A stretch of DNA of 59,073 nucleotides from Clostridiales bacterium (lineage in GTDB: Bacteria > Bacillota > Clostridia > Christensenellales > Aristaeellaceae): NCBI GenBank assembly GCA_015056125.1, contig SVGW01000008.1, forward strand, positions 1-59,073, read 5' to 3'. Both the position numbers and the translations under genes were made by a program. Below are positions 8,202 through 16,234 of this stretch, piece by piece (the stretch's first letter is position 1; every line of letters begins with the position of its first letter). The notes beneath the pieces are model-generated. The model saw only the letters and a program-made list of their open reading frames with translations. It had not been told where the DNA came from and did not search any database.

Positions 8202-9659
8202 TCAGTAGAGGGAAATGATAATTGTTTCCTGGGGGTGGGGCCCGTCCGGATAGACGGGGCACAGGCCAAGCAGAGTAGTTTGGAAGGGGAGTGAGGCGTC
8301 CAGCGTAAAGATGCAGGTGTAGCCGTCTTTGGTGCTCAAATCTTGATTTAAGAGAGCGGCGGATACGGGCAGATTATTGGCATAAATCTGATAGCTGAGG
8401 ATTTTGGGATCAACGCCGCCCTGCACCAGGATGGTTGCGGCCAGATTGACGTTGTCTGTAAGCTCCAGGGTGGCCTGAGCGGTGTAATTGACGCCCGTAT
8501 AAGAGGCGGCATAGCTCCTGTATTCCGGCCTTTGGGAAATGGCGCCAATCGGCACAAAGCCCCGCACGGGCTTGCCGCTTTCGCTTACTTCCACATAGGC
8601 CCATGCACCCATGGTGGCCAGCCATTTCACGCCGCTTTCTCCGGCGTTCAGGGTGCGGATCCGGGTCTGGCTTTTGAGGGGATCATCCGTAAGATAGGTG
8701 TTTTGCAGAATCACCGCTTCCGTTAAATCCAATTGCAGAGAAGAAACGGAAGCGTTCTTAGGCAGTGCGGAAGCCAGGATATAGCCAAAGCGCATCTGAT
8801 CGGAGGTGATATCATACTGGATGAGGATATAATCCCCTTCCCGGCCGAATACCTGAATCCAGTCATTGGTGGACACCATGGCTTTTCCGTTGGCGGCCCG
8901 CTCATATTCGGTGCCGGGGCCGGAATATACTTCAAATTTCTGGCCGCCGGTAAACTGGATTTGGGTGGCAGAAAGCTGGCTGCCATAGGGGATATCCGGG
9001 GGAGTGGAAAGAACCTGGCGGGCTTCCTCCAAGGTGCCGGGGAACGCAGAAAAACTTACGTAGCGGAGATTGGTTTCCACCACGCCCCAGGCATGGCCCA
9101 ATAGATCGGCCTCATTGTAATAGGCCAGATGATCGGAATACACCCGGGCGGAAGTTTGGCCCTTTTCCCGAAGCAGATAAGTGGAAAGGCTGGTCAGATG
9201 CCATTGGCCTTTATCATTGACAGAAAAGAGGGATACATAGCGGTAGTAATCCAATTCTTCTTCCAGCAGTGCAATGCACAGGGTGTCTTTTTCATAGATC
9301 CGATCGGTGTGCAGATCAAAGCCGCCCTTAGCATTGCTTAATTGATATTGCCCGGGCACCTGGGGCAGCACACCGCCGTTTTTCAGCCAATATACCCAGA
9401 CGCCGTTTTTCTTTTCAAAGCCGTAAAGGATTTGTGTGGAGCCTTTGGAGGTTACGGCAAAAGCAATGTCTCCGCCGGGTGTATCCTCGAATACAGCAAA
9501 GGAATCGGGATAAATGGTGTAGCCGTTAAAGGTGGCGGAGGAAAAGAAACGATGGATTTCCGTGGGCAGCTCCATCCGGATATCCGCGCCCTCGGCCAGG
9601 GCAGGGAAAGCGGAAAGAATCATCACAAGGCTTAGCAGCAGGGAAATGATTTTTTTCAT
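8202..9659 (-). CDS. Secreted protein with two SH3-like modules
   Basis: 485 aa with a signal peptide (MKKIISLLLSLVMILSAFPALA). Around residues 245-310 lies a bacterial SH3-type module (FEVYSGPGTEYERA...WIQVFGREGDYILIQY...FGYI), followed by a second, more diverged one (about 320-380, with WLATMGAWAYVEVSESGKP...GFVPI). Bacterial SH3 domains usually bind cell-wall peptides. The N-terminal part is beta-rich and unassigned; no catalytic domain is visible. The ATG at 9659 follows a good GGAG site at about 8 bp and begins the signal peptide; the ATG at 9668 is too close to it. The anti-sigma-like gene on the same strand ends 61 bp upstream, so the protein may belong to the regulon or operon of the ECF sigma factor. 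Confidence 0.75.
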   Translation of the reverse strand: MKKIISLLLSLVMILSAFPALAEGADIRMELPTEIHRFFSSATFNGYTIYPDSFAVFEDTPGGDIAFAVTSKGSTQILYGFEKKNGVWVYWLKNGGVLPQVPGQYQLSNAKGGFDLHTDRIYEKDTLCIALLEEELDYYRYVSLFSVNDKGQWHLTSLSTYLLREKGQTSARVYSDHLAYYNEADLLGHAWGVVETNLRYVSFSAFPGTLEEARQVLSTPPDIPYGSQLSATQIQFTGGQKFEVYSGPGTEYERAANGKAMVSTNDWIQVFGREGDYILIQYDITSDQMRFGYILASALPKNASVSSLQLDLTEAVILQNTYLTDDPLKSQTRIRTLNAGESGVKWLATMGAWAYVEVSESGKPVRGFVPIGAISQRPEYRSYAASYTGVNYTAQATLELTDNVNLAATILVQGGVDPKILSYQIYANNLPVSAALLNQDLSTKDGYTCIFTLDASLPFQTTLLGLCPVYPDGPHPQETIIISLY

Positions 9660-9720
9660 CGGGATCATGCTCCTTTCAAGTGGGTTTCAATCAGGAGACA
9701 GGGGAGAAAGCAGCAATGTT

Positions 9721-10536
9721 TCATTTATTCAAAAGTTTTTTTACGCTGAGGGCCAATTCCATCGCTTCGTTGGCGGGCGCGGTCAATATGATGGTGCGCC
9801 CATCCGCCTCCCAGCAGAGGATGATTTGATCCTCCACTGCCATTTGAAGAGCCACGTATTCATTCACCAGCACGTAGGATGCCTGAGCGGATTCGGGAAT
9901 GGGCACGGTGGTTGGCTGGAAATATTCTTCGAATATGAGGAGGCCCTCCTTCGCTTCGTAAGTGGCCCGCATCATATTCCCCCCCTGCTCCAGGGCGCTC
10001 AGCTGATAGCCGGAAGGAATGGAGGGAAAATATTCGCCGCCCCATTCATCCGGAACGGAGGAAGTGAAAGGCGTTTGCGTGGGAAGTGGCGTGAAAGTGG
10101 GAACCGGAGAAGGTGTATGGGTTGGAATAGGAGAAATAGTGGGAGAACTTGTTGGAATATTCGTTGGAATAGGGGGTTGAGTGGGAGAAGGTGCTGGGGT
10201 GTGGGTGGGAATAGGGGAAAAGGTGGGAATAGGAGAATAATACGGGGCTACGGAGGCTGTGGATACAGGGGATAGGGGCACGGGATCGGGGGATTGGTGG
10301 GTAAGAGCCAGCCATACGCCCCCAATGATGAATATCAGGCAGGCGACAGCCCGCAGCCAGGGGACGGCGCTCTTTTTGCCCTTGGATAGCATGGCCAACA
10401 CGGTTTTCCGGTGGCGCCTAAACAGCTGATCCGCCTGTTCCATGGTTTCTTCATCCAGATCGTGAAGGATCTGTTCCGCTTCCTCCATGGCAAGTTGGGT
10501 GCAAGCTTCCTTTAATAGATCCTGATGATGCTTCAT
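9721..10536 (-). CDS. Membrane-anchored sensor or anti-sigma-like protein with Pro/Thr-rich stalk (DUF4367-like)
   Basis: 271 aa. A cytoplasmic segment of about 60 residues is followed by one transmembrane helix (VACLIFIIGGVWLAL), a stalk of about 75 residues made of repeated PIPT, PTFSP and PTHTP-type units, then a C-terminal globular domain resembling DUF4367. The start ATG at 10536 overlaps the sigma-factor stop (ATGA) and has GGAGG 8 bp upstream, so the pair is translationally coupled. That arrangement, a sigma factor followed by a single-pass protein with cytoplasmic N-terminus, is typical of anti-sigma factors. I see no zinc-binding HxxxCxxC motif of the ZAS type. The low-complexity stalk DNA (about 10060-10280) is not a CRISPR or satellite array. 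Confidence 0.75.
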   Translation of the reverse strand: MKHHQDLLKEACTQLAMEEAEQILHDLDEETMEQADQLFRRHRKTVLAMLSKGKKSAVPWLRAVACLIFIIGGVWLALTHQSPDPVPLSPVSTASVAPYYSPIPTFSPIPTHTPAPSPTQPPIPTNIPTSSPTISPIPTHTPSPVPTFTPLPTQTPFTSSVPDEWGGEYFPSIPSGYQLSALEQGGNMMRATYEAKEGLLIFEEYFQPTTVPIPESAQASYVLVNEYVALQMAVEDQIILCWEADGRTIILTAPANEAMELALSVKKLLNK

Positions 10537-11081
10537 TGCCATTCCCTCCTTTCAGAAAGCAGTTGGGAAAGATGTTTCCGGGCGCGGCTTAAATGCACCC
10601 GCACGGAAACGGCGCGCAGCCCGGTTTCCTGGGCGATTTCTTCATCGGTTAACTCCCTGAAATATTTCATGAGCATAATTTCCTTTTCCCGGGCGGGAAG
10701 AGAGGCGATGGCATTCTTGATATTTTCCACCCCGGCCTGGGCAAGCAGCGCCTGATCCACGCTGCCGTTTCCGGCCAAGTCCTCAATAGCCACGCCCTCA
10801 TCAATCCGCTGGCGCTTTTTCCGGTGAAACAGGTTGATGGCGGTATGCTTCACTGTAATGACAATATAGGCCTGCAATTTGTTGCACGGAAGGGTGCGGA
10901 GCAGATCAATTTTTTTCATCAGGGCCATCATGCTATCGGATACCACGTCCTGGGCCTCTTCTCCGTTCTGGGTGATTTTCAGCGCCTGGGCATACATGAG
11001 CCTTGAATATTCCAAATAGACCGATTCTAAAAACAAGCGGTCTTCATCGTTTTCAATCCATAGAAAGAAAAGGGGAAACAA
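10533..11081 (-). CDS. ECF-type RNA polymerase sigma factor
   Basis: About 182 aa. Region 2 is seen in LFLESVYLEYSRLMYAQALK...NGEEAQDVVSDSMMALM, and region 4 in IASLPAREKEIMLMKYFRELTDEEIAQETGLRAVSVRVHLSRARKHL, a good sigma-70 region 4 helix-turn-helix. It should direct RNA polymerase to a small regulon, probably cell-envelope genes given the coupled membrane partner downstream. The start is uncertain: the open frame begins with TTG at 11081, with only a weak purine stretch upstream and no better ATG or GTG before conserved region 2. The 287 bp between this gene and kdgK holds an 8-bp inverted repeat at 11290-11307 but no clear promoter. Confidence 0.88.
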   Translation of the reverse strand: MFPLFFLWIENDEDRLFLESVYLEYSRLMYAQALKITQNGEEAQDVVSDSMMALMKKIDLLRTLPCNKLQAYIVITVKHTAINLFHRKKRQRIDEGVAIEDLAGNGSVDQALLAQAGVENIKNAIASLPAREKEIMLMKYFRELTDEEIAQETGLRAVSVRVHLSRARKHLSQLLSERREWQ

Positions 11082-11368
11082 ATGGAATCAGCTCTTTTCT
11101 GCAACGGTAAATTTGCGGTTTTCCGCATTTTTTCCCTTTCATTATAGGATAGGGCCCTGGCTTTGTCAATGAAGGGGAAATAAGAAGAAAAATGAGAAAA
11201 TATTCCTTTGACGGCAGGAAAAATAAGATAGCTGGCGTATTAGACAGTATTAGGAGAAAGAATGGCCCATAGGTTTGCCATTTTCTTCGCTGCCTGGGTC
11301 CAGGCAGAAAAATAACGGGACAAACAGCCGGGTTTGGCTGCAAAATTGTAAAAGGCGGTGCATGAACA

Positions 11369-12391
11369 ATGAAGGTAGTATGCTTTGGTGAAATCATGAT
11401 GCGTCTCAACCCCGAAGGGTATCTGCGCTTTGCGCAGGCCACCCGCTTTGAAGCCACCTATGGCGGCGGCGAAGCCAACGTGGCCGTTTCTCTGGCCAAT
11501 TACGGTCAGGAAGCTGCGTTTGTATCTGCTGTTCCTGCTCATGAAATTGGCCAGAATGCTGTGAACGCGTTGCGTCAGTTTGGCGTGGACACCAGCATGA
11601 TGCTGCGTCAGGGTCCCCGTCTGGGTATCTATTTCTGCGAAAAGGGCGCTTCTCAGCGCGGCAGCAAAGTGGTCTATGACCGCGCCGGTTCCTCCATGGC
11701 TCTGTCCAAGCGGGCGGACTATGACTGGGACAAGATCCTGGATGGCGCCGAATGGTTCCACTTCACCGGCATCACTCCCGCTTTGGGCGGCGAGCTGCCC
11801 GAAATCTGCCTGGACGCCGTGAAGGCCTGTAAGGAAAAGGGCATCATGGTTTCCTGCGACCTGAACTACCGCGGCAAACTGTGGACCCGGGAACAGGCCG
11901 GCGAAGTGATGGGCAAGCTGATGCATTATGTGGATGTGTGCATCGCCAATGAAGAAGACGCCAAGGACGTGTTCGGCATTGAAGCGGAAAACACCGATAT
12001 CAACAGCGGCAAGCTGAATAAGGAAGGCTATGTATCCGTGGCCAAGCAGCTGAAGGAACGCTTTGGCTTCAAGTATGTGGCCATCACCCTGCGCGGCTCC
12101 ATCAGCGCTTCTGACAACAACTGGAGCGGCATGCTCTACGATGGCAACGACGCCTATTTCGCCAAGAATTATCTGATCCATATCACCGACCGCGTAGGCG
12201 GCGGCGACTCCTTCGGCGGCGGCCTGATCCACGCCATGAACAAGTGGCCCGGCGACTGCCAGGCGATCATCGAATACGCCGTGGCGGCTTCCTGCCTGAA
12301 GCAGACCATCGAATACGACTTCAACCAGGCTTCCGAAAAGGAAGTGCTGGCCCTGGCTGGCGGCAACGCTTCCGGCCGCGTGCAGCGGTAA
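11369..12391 (+). CDS. kdgK: 2-keto-3-deoxygluconate kinase (PfkB family)
   Basis: 340 aa ribokinase-fold sugar kinase. N-terminal FGEIMMRLNPEGYLRFAQA and GGGEANVAVSLA are typical of KDG kinases. The PfkB C-terminal signature appears as DRVGGGDSFGGGLIHAM, with the catalytic Asp in GGGD. The enzyme phosphorylates 2-keto-3-deoxygluconate to KDPG, the last kinase step in hexuronate and pectin breakdown. Codon use is strongly biased to GC-ending codons, suggesting high expression. It is monocistronic, with a terminator at 12422-12455; KDPG aldolase and uronate genes are not in the window. Confidence 0.9.
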   Translation: MKVVCFGEIMMRLNPEGYLRFAQATRFEATYGGGEANVAVSLANYGQEAAFVSAVPAHEIGQNAVNALRQFGVDTSMMLRQGPRLGIYFCEKGASQRGSKVVYDRAGSSMALSKRADYDWDKILDGAEWFHFTGITPALGGELPEICLDAVKACKEKGIMVSCDLNYRGKLWTREQAGEVMGKLMHYVDVCIANEEDAKDVFGIEAENTDINSGKLNKEGYVSVAKQLKERFGFKYVAITLRGSISASDNNWSGMLYDGNDAYFAKNYLIHITDRVGGGDSFGGGLIHAMNKWPGDCQAIIEYAVAASCLKQTIEYDFNQASEKEVLALAGGNASGRVQR

Positions 12392-12421
12392 TCGCTTGGG
12401 CGGGGCATGCTCTCCGCATGG

Positions 12422-12455
12422 AAAAGGGACACAGCTTAGGCTGCGTCCCTTTTTT
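12422..12455 (+). terminator. Terminator of kdgK
   Basis: Stem GGGACACAGC / GCTGCGTCCC (426-435 and 440-449, one mismatch), loop TTAG, then six T residues. Confidence 0.9.
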
Positions 12456-12499
12456 ATGAAAGAAAACGGCTAAAAAAAAGAATAATTCCGTTTCCGGAG

Positions 12500-12528
12500 T
12501 TGAAATTCAGTCAAGCACACGCTATAAT
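12500..12528 (+). promoter_or_regulatory. Sigma-A promoter of hisS
   Basis: TTGAAA (12500-12505), 17-bp spacer, perfect TATAAT (12523-12528). Transcription would begin near 12535, about 20 bp before the start codon, leaving no room for a T-box leader. Confidence 0.85.
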
Positions 12529-12555
12529 TGTATCGTTATGAAAGGAGCGATCAAG

Positions 12556-13800
12556 ATGAAGATCAACCCCTTGAAGGGAATGAAGGATTATCTGCCGGAT
12601 GAAATGCGCATGCGCGATTATGTGCAGGGCAAGATTCTGGAAATATATCGGGCCAGCGGCTTTGAAAGAATTGCCACCCCCATGCTGGAGGATATGGAAA
12701 ACCTGGATAAGAGCGAGGGCGGCGATAACCTGAATCTGATTTTTAAGGTGCTCAAGCGAGGCGAAAAGCTGAATGCCGCGCTGGCGGCCGGCGATGAAAA
12801 GAGCCTATCGGATATGGGCCTGCGCTATGATTTGACTTTGCCACTCTCCCGCTATTATGCCGCCAATCGGGATCATCTGCCTGCCCCCTTCAAAGTGATC
12901 CAAACCGACCGGGTGTTCCGTGCCGAGCGCCCCCAGAAAGGCCGGATGCGCGAATTCGTGCAGTGCGACATTGATATCCTGGGGGATGAAAGTATCCGTG
13001 CTGAAATCGAATTGATCGATGTGACTGCCCGGGCGCTGCTGGCTATTGGATTTGATAATTTCACTGTCAATATCAATGATCGCCGGATGCTGCGCAGCAT
13101 GCTTTCTGCCATGGGCTTTACTCCGGATACCCTGGATAGCGTGTGCATCACCTTTGATAAGCTGGATAAGATCGGCGCGGAAGGCGTGAAGAGCGAGCTG
13201 ACCGAGAAGGAATATCCCGCTGCCGCCATTGAAGCGCTGGACAGCTTCCTCAAAGAAGGAGATTTCTCCATTGAGCATGTGGCCTCCCTTCTGGAGGATA
13301 AGAGCCTGCCGGATAATCTGCTCGCCATTATGAATACTGTGAAGGAGCTTTCCCAGGGCCGATATGGGATCGCATATATGCCTTCTCTGGTGCGCGGCCA
13401 GGGCTATTATACCGGTGTGGTGTTTGAAATCACCTGTGCAGCTTTCTCCGGCGCTGTGGCCGGCGGCGGTCGCTATGACGGCATGATTGGCAAATTCCTG
13501 GGCCAGCAGGTGCCTGCGGTGGGCTTCTCCATCGGTTTTGAGCGCATCTGCGGTATTCTCATGGAGCAGGGCTACAAGGTACCTGCCGCCCCGAAGCTGG
13601 CCTTGCTTTACCGGGATGATGCTTCCTTTGCCCAGGTGCTGCGCAAGGCGGAGGCGCTGCGCGCTCAGTACACCGTTACCGTGCTTCCTCAGCAGAAAAA
13701 ACTGGGAAAACAGCTTGGCAACCTGGAAAATGCGGGCTTCGCTGCGGTGGCTTTCTTTGATAATGATGAAATCAAAATGCTGGGCCAGCGGGCGGAATAA
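12556..13800 (+). CDS. hisS: Histidyl-tRNA synthetase (or HisRS-like protein)
   Basis: 414 aa class II synthetase core. Visible are N-terminal PLKGMKDYLPDEM, a LRYDLTLPLSRYYA block, motif 2 FRAERPQKGRMREFVQCDID, the histidine motif LVRGQGYYTGVVFE, GGGRYDGM, and motif 3 GFSIGFERI. It charges tRNA-His with histidine. The RYDLTLP form is the one shared with eukaryote-type HisRS. The anticodon-binding domain (from about residue 325) ends abruptly at FFDNDEIKMLGQRAE, roughly 20 residues earlier than usual, so a HisZ-like regulatory role cannot be fully excluded, but the substrate-binding Arg of LVRG is kept. AGGAG precedes the ATG at 12556. Not linked to other his genes. Confidence 0.85.
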   Translation: MKINPLKGMKDYLPDEMRMRDYVQGKILEIYRASGFERIATPMLEDMENLDKSEGGDNLNLIFKVLKRGEKLNAALAAGDEKSLSDMGLRYDLTLPLSRYYAANRDHLPAPFKVIQTDRVFRAERPQKGRMREFVQCDIDILGDESIRAEIELIDVTARALLAIGFDNFTVNINDRRMLRSMLSAMGFTPDTLDSVCITFDKLDKIGAEGVKSELTEKEYPAAAIEALDSFLKEGDFSIEHVASLLEDKSLPDNLLAIMNTVKELSQGRYGIAYMPSLVRGQGYYTGVVFEITCAAFSGAVAGGGRYDGMIGKFLGQQVPAVGFSIGFERICGILMEQGYKVPAAPKLALLYRDDASFAQVLRKAEALRAQYTVTVLPQQKKLGKQLGNLENAGFAAVAFFDNDEIKMLGQRAE

Positions 13801-13815
13801 GCAAAGATGAAAAAG

Positions 13816-13849
13816 CGATGCTTGGTTTGCATGCCAAGCATCGTTTTTT
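13816..13849 (+). terminator. Terminator of hisS
   Basis: Perfect 10-bp stem CGATGCTTGG/CCAAGCATCG (13816-13825 and 13834-13843) followed by six T residues. Confidence 0.93.
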
Positions 13850-13857
13850 GCATGCTT

Positions 13858-15066
13858 TTATCTGCCCACCTGGGTGTTATCCTTCTGCCTGTTGCGAAGG
13901 GCTTCGATGGGGTGGAGGGCAATTTCAAAGCGATAATCTTCTCCTGTTTTTTCAATGAGCTGAGATATTACTTGATGGGAGGGAAGGCACTCTTCCTGAG
14001 GGCACAGGCGCTGCTGATAGCGGAAAAAATCTGCTCCCTGGGGAAGCTGCCCCACGGCGGTGTAGCCCTCCCGGAGGGCTGTGATCCCCACATTTTGAAG
14101 CACGTCCCTTACATATCCCTTGTTAGGCCCCAGGCGCAGCCGATCCGGAAATTCGGGGAGGGGGATATTTTCTCCCTTTTCCTTCGCCAGCAGATCGGCA
14201 GCTTTGCGAATGTGCGAAAGCTCGTGATCCCGCTCCTCCAGATACATTTGCCGAAGCGCAGCATGATCCTCCTCCTGGGCGCAGGAATCATAGAGATATC
14301 CTTCCGTATATTGGCAAAGAAGCAGCCGTTCCAAAGGCGCTTTCGGAGCCGACAGCGATTCAAAATGCACCTGATGCTGCCCTGCGATCATGGAAAGCTC
14401 CAAATATAATCCTTGAGACAGCGGCTCCTCCGCCCGGTGGGCGGATTGAAGGAAGCATTCCTGCTGAAGGGCGCATACGGCGGCAAGCAGCGGCGGCATC
14501 ATGTCCTCCAGAATACTTTCCGGTGCACAGGGCCTGCGCACTTCATCATATGGATGGCGCTGGCAGGCCATTAAAGGGCGTCCCGGCATGATTTCCACAA
14601 ATCCGCCCGTGAGCTTCTGGGCAGATTTGTTTTTTGTGAGCATCATCAAATTAGATAGCCGATAGATTTCATCCAGGAATTCAGGCAGTGCAAAATGCAA
14701 CGCCTGGCGCATTTCTCCCTCCGGCAGCCGCTGGGCCAGCACAGCCGATAATTCCAGCGCCAGCATGGAAAGCAGGATGCCTTGATCCGGTTCATCTTCT
14801 TCGCGGGCCTTTAAGCTGCTGAAGGATGCCTCCTGCCGCATATCGATTCTCTGGATCAGCGAAAGATCCCGGCGGGCATCCTGATTGGAAATCATGGGCA
14901 GAAGAAGATTGGATAATCGCACGGAATACCGTTCCACGGCCATCATCAGCAGCGCACGCACCCGGGCATAGGGCGCATCATCAGGCAGGCTGACTGGGCT
15001 GATCAGGCGTTCCAGGGGACAAAGCCCCTGCTCCAGGGCAGGGGGAATCAAATCAAATGGATGCAT
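13858..15066 (-). CDS. Uncharacterised protein with ferritin-like helical C-terminal half
   Basis: 402 aa, soluble, all-alpha by composition, no signal peptide. The N-terminal half shows no family I know. The C-terminal half has pairs of Glu and His in helical contexts: LYLELSMIAGQHQVHFESL, then QYTEGYLYDSCAQEEDHAAL, then YLEERDHELSHIRKAADLL. The E...ExxH spacing recalls ferritin-like di-iron proteins, as in spore-coat CotJC/manganese-catalase relatives, but this is inference. AGGAGG lies 8 bp before the ATG. It is immediately downstream of spo0A on the same strand (110 bp gap). It converges with hisS, and the hisS terminator lies between their ends. Confidence 0.65.
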   Translation of the reverse strand: MHPFDLIPPALEQGLCPLERLISPVSLPDDAPYARVRALLMMAVERYSVRLSNLLLPMISNQDARRDLSLIQRIDMRQEASFSSLKAREEDEPDQGILLSMLALELSAVLAQRLPEGEMRQALHFALPEFLDEIYRLSNLMMLTKNKSAQKLTGGFVEIMPGRPLMACQRHPYDEVRRPCAPESILEDMMPPLLAAVCALQQECFLQSAHRAEEPLSQGLYLELSMIAGQHQVHFESLSAPKAPLERLLLCQYTEGYLYDSCAQEEDHAALRQMYLEERDHELSHIRKAADLLAKEKGENIPLPEFPDRLRLGPNKGYVRDVLQNVGITALREGYTAVGQLPQGADFFRYQQRLCPQEECLPSHQVISQLIEKTGEDYRFEIALHPIEALRNRQKDNTQVGR

Positions 15067-15176
15067 ACTTTTTTTCCTCCATGGATGCAGTATTCCCAGA
15101 AGCAGGAAAAATATGCAGTAGAAGCGGGCGGAATGTGCCTTTGATGATTGTCGGCATCATGGGCCCTTTTTAGTAT

Positions 15177-15947
15177 TTATGCGCTGCGCTCCATGGATAA
15201 TTTATCGGCGATCAAGGCGATGAATTCCCCGTTGGTGGGCTTTTCATCGGGCAGCGCCACGCAGCAGCCAAAGGCCTTATTCAGCGCATCGATGCGGCCG
15301 CGGCTCCAGGCCACTTCAATGGCATGGCGGATGGCGCGCTCTACTTTGCTGGAAGTGGTGCTAAAGCGCCGGGCGATAGCGGGATACAGTTCCTTGGTGA
15401 TGCCGCTGATCATGGTGGGATTTTCCATCACCAATTTAATGGCCTCCCGAAGAAATTGATAGCCTTTGATGTGAGCAGGGATACCCATGGTGAGAAACAG
15501 ATTGGATAATTTATCATCAATGGTAGTGCCGGGCGTGGAAATGGATTTGGAATCAGCTGCGTTTCCTGAACCCATCTGCGCCACATCCCGGATTCTTTCC
15601 AGCACCACGCTTTGCTCCAACGGCTTGATCATATAGTAGGATACGCCCAGGTTTACAGCCCGGCAAATAAAATCATCCCGGCTCAGGGCGGTGATAGCGA
15701 TTACTTTGGGGCGCTTTTCTGGGGAGAAACGCTGTAATTCGGCCAATACGCCGAATCCGTCCAGATTGGGCATGATCATATCCAACAGCATCACGTCCAC
15801 AGCCGTACTTTCTACCTGTTTCAGCGCATCGATGCCGTTTCCTGCTTCGCCCACTACTTCAATCCCCTGCTGATGGCGCAGAAACTCATAAAGAGATGCG
15901 CGAAGCTCTTCGTGATCGTCTACAATCAATACCCGGATACTACTCAT
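15177..15947 (-). CDS. spo0A: Sporulation master regulator Spo0A
   Basis: 256 aa. The N-terminal receiver domain carries the acidic pair in VDDHEE, the phosphoryl-acceptor Asp56 in MLLDMIMP, Thr in AITAL and Lys in YMIKPLEQ. The C-terminal Spo0A effector domain has the diagnostic recognition region SSKVERAIRHAIEVAW and the ending GEFIALIADKL. When phosphorylated it activates and represses stationary-phase and sporulation genes through TGNCGAA boxes. One such box lies 186 bp upstream (16133-16139), suggesting autoregulation. The usual neighbour spoIVB is absent; a glycosyltransferase gene lies upstream instead. Confidence 0.97.
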   Translation of the reverse strand: MSSIRVLIVDDHEELRASLYEFLRHQQGIEVVGEAGNGIDALKQVESTAVDVMLLDMIMPNLDGFGVLAELQRFSPEKRPKVIAITALSRDDFICRAVNLGVSYYMIKPLEQSVVLERIRDVAQMGSGNAADSKSISTPGTTIDDKLSNLFLTMGIPAHIKGYQFLREAIKLVMENPTMISGITKELYPAIARRFSTTSSKVERAIRHAIEVAWSRGRIDALNKAFGCCVALPDEKPTNGEFIALIADKLSMERSA

Positions 15948-16132
15948 ATGAACCTCTCATCCTCTTCGCATATATTTCCGCCAAGGAGCGCGGCTACTAT
16001 TCTTCCTCTTTCTCCAGCAGCCTGCACTCACTTTGGAAGATATAATCCAATTATATCGAAAAGCATTAAAAGCGCAATGTAATATGTACTATAAGAATTA
16101 ATGGCGTCAATTTATTTGGAAATTTGCCATTT

Positions 16133-16139
16133 TTCGACA
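16133..16139 (-). promoter_or_regulatory. Putative Spo0A box upstream of spo0A
   Basis: TGTCGAA on the minus strand matches the 0A-box consensus TGNCGAA and sits in the 287-bp space between the glycosyltransferase and spo0A. One exact 7-mer can occur by chance, so the placement is what makes it credible. Confidence 0.5.
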
Positions 16140-16234
16140 ACGGATTTGACCTAGTTCTTTTCGATTCAACAGGATTCAACTTGTTACAAAAATATGAAAA
16201 GAGAACAAATGTTTGAAAAAGATGCATGGATCGG

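Noticed and set aside
10060-10280. Tandem short repeats that could suggest a CRISPR or satellite array
   Set aside because: The repeats are in frame and code for the Pro/Thr stalk of the membrane protein; there are no unique spacers or constant repeat length.
11290-11307. 8-bp inverted repeat as a terminator
   Set aside because: The loop would be two bases and no T run follows on either strand in the right place; it may be an operator but there is nothing more to support that.
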